From positions 15,577,001 through 15,641,000 of the forward strand of contig NC_056754.1 in NCBI RefSeq assembly GCF_018687715.1: 64,000 nt of DNA. The letters run 5' to 3'. Positions 59,482-64,000 of the stretch are shown one piece after another (position 1 is the stretch's first letter; the number at the start of each line of letters is the position of its first letter). The notes below the pieces were generated by a model. It was not told the origin of the DNA. It did not search any database and saw only the letters and a list, made by a program, of their open reading frames with translations. The stretch comes from Carya illinoinensis. Its lineage: Eukaryota > Streptophyta > Magnoliopsida > Fagales > Juglandaceae. The position numbers and the translations under genes are program-made.

Positions 59482-60693
59482 AGTATGGAAGGTAGATTTG
59501 GTTTGTCAGTTTTTAATGAAGAAGAAGCTAAGCTCATAGTCTCATTTCCTATCAGTAAGAGAGGGGTGATTAAAATATCGATCTGGGCAAGATCTTCTAA
59601 AGGCAACAAAATCTGTCAAGAGTGCCTATTTTCATGAAAACAAAGCTGTCACTCAGAAATCTAGGAGGTTCTTCTTCAGGGAGGGGGAATGATGGTATGT
59701 GGAAGGTTCTATGGCAGTTAGATGTGACAGGCAAGGTTAATTCAGATAAAAAATCAAAGCCAAACCAATATCCTACCCACAAAGGATAATCTGTTCAATC
59801 AGAGAAATGTTGATACTAACTCATGTGCGATATTGTTCAAGAGAGATACTGCCAGCGATTGCATACCCTTTGGGCTTGCCCAGCAGCAGCAGACGTGTGG
59901 GGGGGATCAAACAACAAGTTTAGGAGGTGGAAAACTACCTTTTCTGACTTTCACCTTGCATGGGAAGAGATGGCTGGTAGCTTAAACCATTCAGATCTAG
60001 AAATGGCTACATTACTCGCCTATCACATTTGGGGTAGAAGAAATGCTTAAGTCTTTCAAGACTGGTTCAAAAGTCCCGATACAATTATAGTTTTGGCTCA
60101 GGCTGACCTATCTATGCTCAAAGTGATCAAACAAAAGAACAGCACTCTATGTGCAGTGGGGGTTGAAAATTCAGCAAGCTCAAGCCAGCAATGGCAGCCA
60201 CCTAAGTGGCCTTTTATCAAGGTAAACTTTGAATAAGCTTATGACAAAGATTCAAACATAATGGGAATGGGGATTATCGTGAGAGATAGTGAAGAGGGCC
60301 TACAAGCTTGCTTAACAGCACCAAAATGTGCAGATCTTCTCAGCCTTTCAAGCAAAAAGAGCAAGGATTCATAGAGCCTTGGAGTTATGTGTTGAATAGG
60401 GAATGAATCATGATTAGGATTTTCGAGGGTGATGCCAAAGTGGTTATAGATGCAAACAGTCTAAGTGTGAAGACAATTCTTGGCTCGGCCAGGAGACAGA
60501 AAACATGCAGCAGCTAATGGAACTTCACCCGACATGGAGGCTATCCCTTGTGCTGAGATCTCCAAACAATGCAGCCCATACAGCAGCTAAAGTAGCCATC
60601 AAGGAAGTCAAAGAAATAGTTTGGCTAGAAGATGGACCCGAGGTGGTTAAGGCTTCTGTTAATCATGATATATCTTCTACACCTCTAAGTTAA
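59482..60693 (+). pseudogene. LINE-derived zf-RVT / RNase H pseudogene
   Basis: Broken frames read FNEEEAKLIVSFPIS (59510 region), LPTKDNLFNQRNVDTNSCAI, then HTLWACPAAADVWG, YHIWGRRN, a linker, KWPFIKVNFE, NIMGMGIIVRDSEEG, and a C-terminal end open at 60505-60693 (LVLRSPNNAAHTAAK). This is the order zf-RVT then RVT_3-type RNase H seen at the end of plant LINE ORF2. Stops and frameshifts are frequent (60050, 60234, 60370). No reverse transcriptase part lies upstream, so it is a 5'-truncated insertion or a captured fragment. Confidence 0.75.
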
Positions 60694-62287
60694 TCAATGA
60701 TCTGGTGTGTTTCTTCCAAAAAATAAAAATATAAGCTGTAGACTTTCAGCCCAAGATTCCTACCAACAATATGACCAAGGAGCTAACTCGTGAAATGTTG
60801 CCAATGTTTATATTTAGAGTATTACTAAGAAATAGAGTACTTAAAGCATGCAATAATTGCAAGCTAAAAAATGTGTAACCTACTCTAAAAAAAAACAAAA
60901 AAACAAAAAATGTCTATAATATATTATAATGTAGGAAATATAGAATTTATGTGTCTATGTATGGGGAATCAGTGTTCTAAATGCATGAAACTAAAGTGAG
61001 TACTCTTTTCCTAATCTAAGTTCTTATAAATGATTCAAAGACTCTTCTCAGCCATATTAGTGATCATGAGCTTACAAAAATCAAAAGGGTAATCATTCAT
61101 TTTTTTTCCAAAACTCATATGGTAGTCAAAATGTCTAGCTGGAAAATAATTGAACATTTTCCAGCTAACTAACTAATTTCTAACACCAACATGTTCCACT
61201 TCAAATATAAATATATATATATATATATTCGTCTAATATTTATAAAGGATGCTTAATTATAGTTTCAAAGCCCCTTTTATATAAACTAAAGATACGCTGC
61301 CCAATCCTAACATAGAAATGGATTTGTATGGAATATAAAAACTAAAATCATGTAGAGGAATCTTCTATACTATCTCTTTTATACTTCAAGAGCAAAATCA
61401 TACCTATTTATGTGAAAAAAATAAAAGAATAAATAACACAATACAAATTAAATCTAGTGAAGGCTAGGAAAAATGATCACCACAAAACCAACAACATCAC
61501 CACCTACACCACAGGCGGCGGCAGAAACAAACCAATAAAACACAAATCATCCATGCAACAATAAAATATAAACCATACAAAGGAACAAATGAGAACTCAT
61601 AAATGTCAGGGACCGAATCCTGGCAACTGATACAAACAAGCTGTACCTAAGGTAAAGCAACAATCAAAACCCAACAATCATCGTCCAAATGAGGAAGCTC
61701 GATCTATTAATGGAAAAAAGTGAGAAAATTAGATGAATACAACCCTAGAGAAGCACAGATTTCAAATAAAAACCCTAGAAACTCGCTGCATAGGCCAAAA
61801 CTAAGAAACTGGATTAATTAATGGAACATAGTGATAAAATCAGATAATTAAATATAAACATCAGCCCAGCAGCATAAATTTAAAAACACTGAAGCCATTA
61901 TATCTAATTTGGCAGGTCGGGCTCCATACACATTATTGAACTACAATTGATGGTTTCAAAATGGAAAGTTGGTTCCATTTTACATTCAAGTTCCCATTTT
62001 AAAACTACTTGTTCAATTAGGAAGCTTCAATTAAATGCACAATACTGGGAATGAAAAGGATAGGGCATCTGATTTATAACTTGAAGTGAACGTGGGTGTG
62101 TCCGTGAGAAGTAGAGAAGCAGAGAAGGAGAAGGGCCTTACCAGCGGTCGGCAACTCAGAACTCCAACAACTTCCACAACACGTACAGCACCAAACCCAC
62201 AATCAATATGCGGTGGAGAGAGAGAGAGAGAGAGAGAGAGAGGGAAATAACTGAATGCCCTAGGGTTCGAAGTCAGAGGGTTTTCAC

Positions 62288-62329
<42 letters not shown>

Positions 62330-62639
62330 CGAAGACAAGAGAGGAAGAGGCTGCAGATGGAGTCTAGTTCAACTTCCGTGAGAGGAAAATGGGGTGGGGG
62401 TGGTGTGGCTCTAATGGAGATTTTGTTCGGCTGAAATGGGTTTATCAAAGGTGTCTGTGCTCTTTCGGAGAAGGGAGGAACGAAGAGAGAGTGGAGAATG
62501 CAAGGAGCAGGCCGTAGGGAATCGGGGGGTGGGTTTTGGTGGTTGCAAGGGGGGCGCGGGATGAGGAGAAACTTAGACTTCGCGCCCAAAGATATATGTA
62601 AAGTGACGTAGTTTAGGTGTTGGGAAAAGTATTTTGTAT
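60694..62639. other. spacer with two GA microsatellites
   Basis: AT-rich to about 62090, then a GC-richer stretch (62090-62590) with (GA)n at 62216-62242 and 62292-62327. On the minus strand a splice-donor-like 'ctg|gtaagg' near 62140 could end a non-coding first exon of the CACTA transcript. This is inference only. Confidence 0.4.
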
Positions 62640-62817
62640 TTTGGCAGCGATTTCATAATCGTTGCAATAGTTTTTATAAAGACCTGGCTAGTAAATGGTT
62701 TCATCAGATCATTAATTTTGCGGGAATTTTTAAATCGCCGCCAAAATACACTTTTGCCAACGATATTATTTCCGGCGATTATGAAATCGCCAGAATAGCC
62801 CCGATTTCTTGTTATTG
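62640..62817. repeat. CACTA subterminal repeat block, right
   Basis: 'ggcagcgatttcataatcg', 'aaatcgccgcc', 'ccggcgattatgaaatcgcc' and the terminal 'ccgatttcttgttattg'. It matches the left block in inverted orientation, but is much shorter. Confidence 0.65.
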
Positions 62818-63423
62818 ACCTAGGTCAATAACAACCTTGATCTTATTCATAACTTGCTCAAACTAATAATTAGTTTAACTGCATTTTTTATTTATTCCGA
62901 TTAATTTGATTTAAGTGCATATGATAAGATTAGTACTGCACTGAAGACTACTTGAATTATTACAAGCTAGCTAGCTATTAATTACAACTTGAAGATATTA
63001 TTAATTTGTAATCTTTGATAGAATTTGGCATTTTATATGATATAACTACAAAATGTTTGTTAGGAATTTAGACTTCCCAAATTCACCCCCCTAGGATCTA
63101 CCCTTTGCAAGAATAACAAGAAAAATACAGAAATATTAACAACACAAGATATTTACGTGGAAACTCCTAAACAGGAGAAAAACCACTAGACCCAGAGAAG
63201 AAAATTCACTATGTGAAAAATTATTACAATCACACAATTTTTCTCCTCAGCCCAAATACACCCACAAAACTTCCCCACTAATAAAACTTTAACTTCCCAC
63301 CTCTTCTCCTTTTACAAAAAGGCCAACAGAGGAATTTAACTAAAGTCAAAAGTTACTAAATAATCTTTCAAATGGTGTACTTTTTTTTTTTTAAATGACA
63401 TATCAAATATCATTGATAATTGA
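62818..63423. other. flank right of the CACTA element, no gene
   Basis: AT-rich. The part at about 63100-63250 ('atttacgtggaaactcc', 'gagaaaaaccac') has the look of a retrotransposon LTR fragment, but I could not find its partner. Not further assigned. Confidence 0.35.
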
Positions 63424-64000
63424 TCAATTACAGAGTTTGTCTACCAAGACATTATCTGAGATAATCTCAGGACCCTCCTCGATCATTACAATCTCACTCT
63501 CATAATGAAAACTTAACTTAACTAACTGATGTGCTACACTGTTTGCTGATCTCGGTGCCCACAAAACTCTCCAATCAATTCTTTGGTGCAGCAAACCTTG
63601 TATGTCTTCCACCACTTGTCCAAACCAAAACCAATTTTCACCCTTTGTGTTCACTGCTTTTACCACAACCTGTGCATCACCTTCAAAAATAACATTTCTA
63701 AAGTTAAGTTCCTCACAAAGTTCTACAGCTCTACACAAAGCCAAACATTCAGCTAAAACAGGTTTAGAAGAAAATGGTTTGTTGACAAATAGAGTTGCCA
63801 ATATATCGCCATTATGATCTCGCACAATCACCCCTATGCCCATCTTCTTTGTAACTGTATCCACAGCTGCATCCCAATTCACTTTTACACAGCCCTCATT
63901 CGGTTTTTTCCATCGCTGCACTCTAGACAGTGCTATTCCTCCTTGAGTAGCCCCTTTCATCTTGTCTTGCGCTTCTTTGAATTGGACCAATAACTCGGCC
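63424..64000 (-). pseudogene. RNase H-like (RVT_3) LINE fragment, running off the window
   Basis: The frame is open from the window edge to the stop at 63424, at least 192 codons. VKVNWDAAVDT, MGIGVIVRDHNGD, LAECLALCRAVEL, IFEGDAQVV and RSANSVAHQLVK give the RNase H fold with its acidic residues. Such domains end plant LINE ORF2 proteins. The 5' part lies outside the window, so I cannot tell a whole LINE from a stand-alone RNase H-like gene. No stop or frameshift is seen in this stretch, unlike the other copies. Confidence 0.7.

Larger units (their letters stand above)
37316..62817 (-). mobile_element. large CACTA (En/Spm) element with captured gene fragments
   Basis: The left end 'gactacaacagaatggag' and the right end (reverse complement) 'caataacaagaaatcgggg' resemble CACTA termini (CACTACAA.A.AAT). 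The next 30 bp are similar in inverted orientation ('ggcga..tca.aatcgccgg'), and both ends carry 'agcgatt' motifs. Between them lie a TNPD-type and a TNPA-type gene, both on the minus strand in the usual order, so the 5' end is at the right. Span 25.5 kb. The first bases are mutated and the 3-bp flanks (gaa and acc) do not match, so the pairing of these two ends is likely but not proven. Confidence 0.6.

Noticed and set aside
62284..62589. 101-codon minus-strand frame ending in a Ser-Leu run
   Set aside because: The run comes from the GA microsatellite and the rest has no motif.
37313..62820. 3-bp target duplication of the large CACTA element
   Set aside because: Flanks read 'gaa' and 'acc'; they do not match, so no duplication is claimed.

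Overview
This is plant nuclear DNA, most likely from a eudicot. It is AT-rich, its genes have introns, and nearly everything recognisable is a transposable element of a plant family: CACTA/En-Spm, Ty1/copia, Ty3/gypsy, L1-type LINEs with RNase H, and a MITE. A few decayed pieces of ordinary plant genes (ankyrin-PGG protein, SPT6, laccase) lie among them. I saw no intact host gene, rRNA, tRNA or CRISPR array.

Bases 1-29043 are a tandem array of a roughly 2.5-kb CACTA-derived unit. Each unit begins 'aaccccttgtgc', carries a decayed Transposase_24 (Ptta/En/Spm) gene, and ends in a CACTA terminus ('ttgttgtagtg'). Units 1 (1-9920), 2 (9921-18560) and 3 (18561-28960) are followed by an 80-bp stub of a fourth. 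Each unit has been hit by different retroelements. Unit 1 holds a 7.4-kb copia element with a target duplication, which itself holds a 2.7-kb solo-LTR-like element. Unit 2 holds a plus-strand L1 LINE, plus two very short LINE 3'-end insertions. Unit 3 holds a second solo-LTR-like element and a minus-strand L1 LINE.

Bases 29561-35886 hold the 3' LTR and integrase/chromodomain end of a minus-strand gypsy (Del/Tekay-like) element. Its LTR is split by a third member of the same solo-LTR family. The element's other side abuts a 61-bp LTR end in the opposite orientation. Just beyond is the last exon of an ankyrin/PGG-type membrane protein with a premature stop (36115-36858).

Bases 37316-62817 look like one large (25.5-kb) CACTA element, with inverted ends rich in 'agcgatt...aatcgct' subterminal repeats. 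It encodes, on the minus strand, a decayed TNPD-type transposase (52891-49214) and a TNPA/Transposase_24-type gene (48660-46667). Inside its span are what look like captured host fragments: several exons of transcription elongation factor SPT6 (plus strand), exon 1 of a laccase with its signal peptide and TATA box (minus strand), unidentified coiled-coil exons, and a LINE-derived zf-RVT/RNase H pseudogene. A Tourist-like MITE and a 136-bp tandem duplication also lie there. The window ends in another RNase H-like LINE fragment (63424-64000, minus).

None of the transposon reading frames is intact. Nothing here is a demonstrably new functional system. The most interesting items are the tandem CACTA array with family-specific insertions, the large CACTA element with several host-gene fragments, and a solo-LTR family caught three times with exact 5-bp target duplications. 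All family assignments come from reading the sequence, without database searches.
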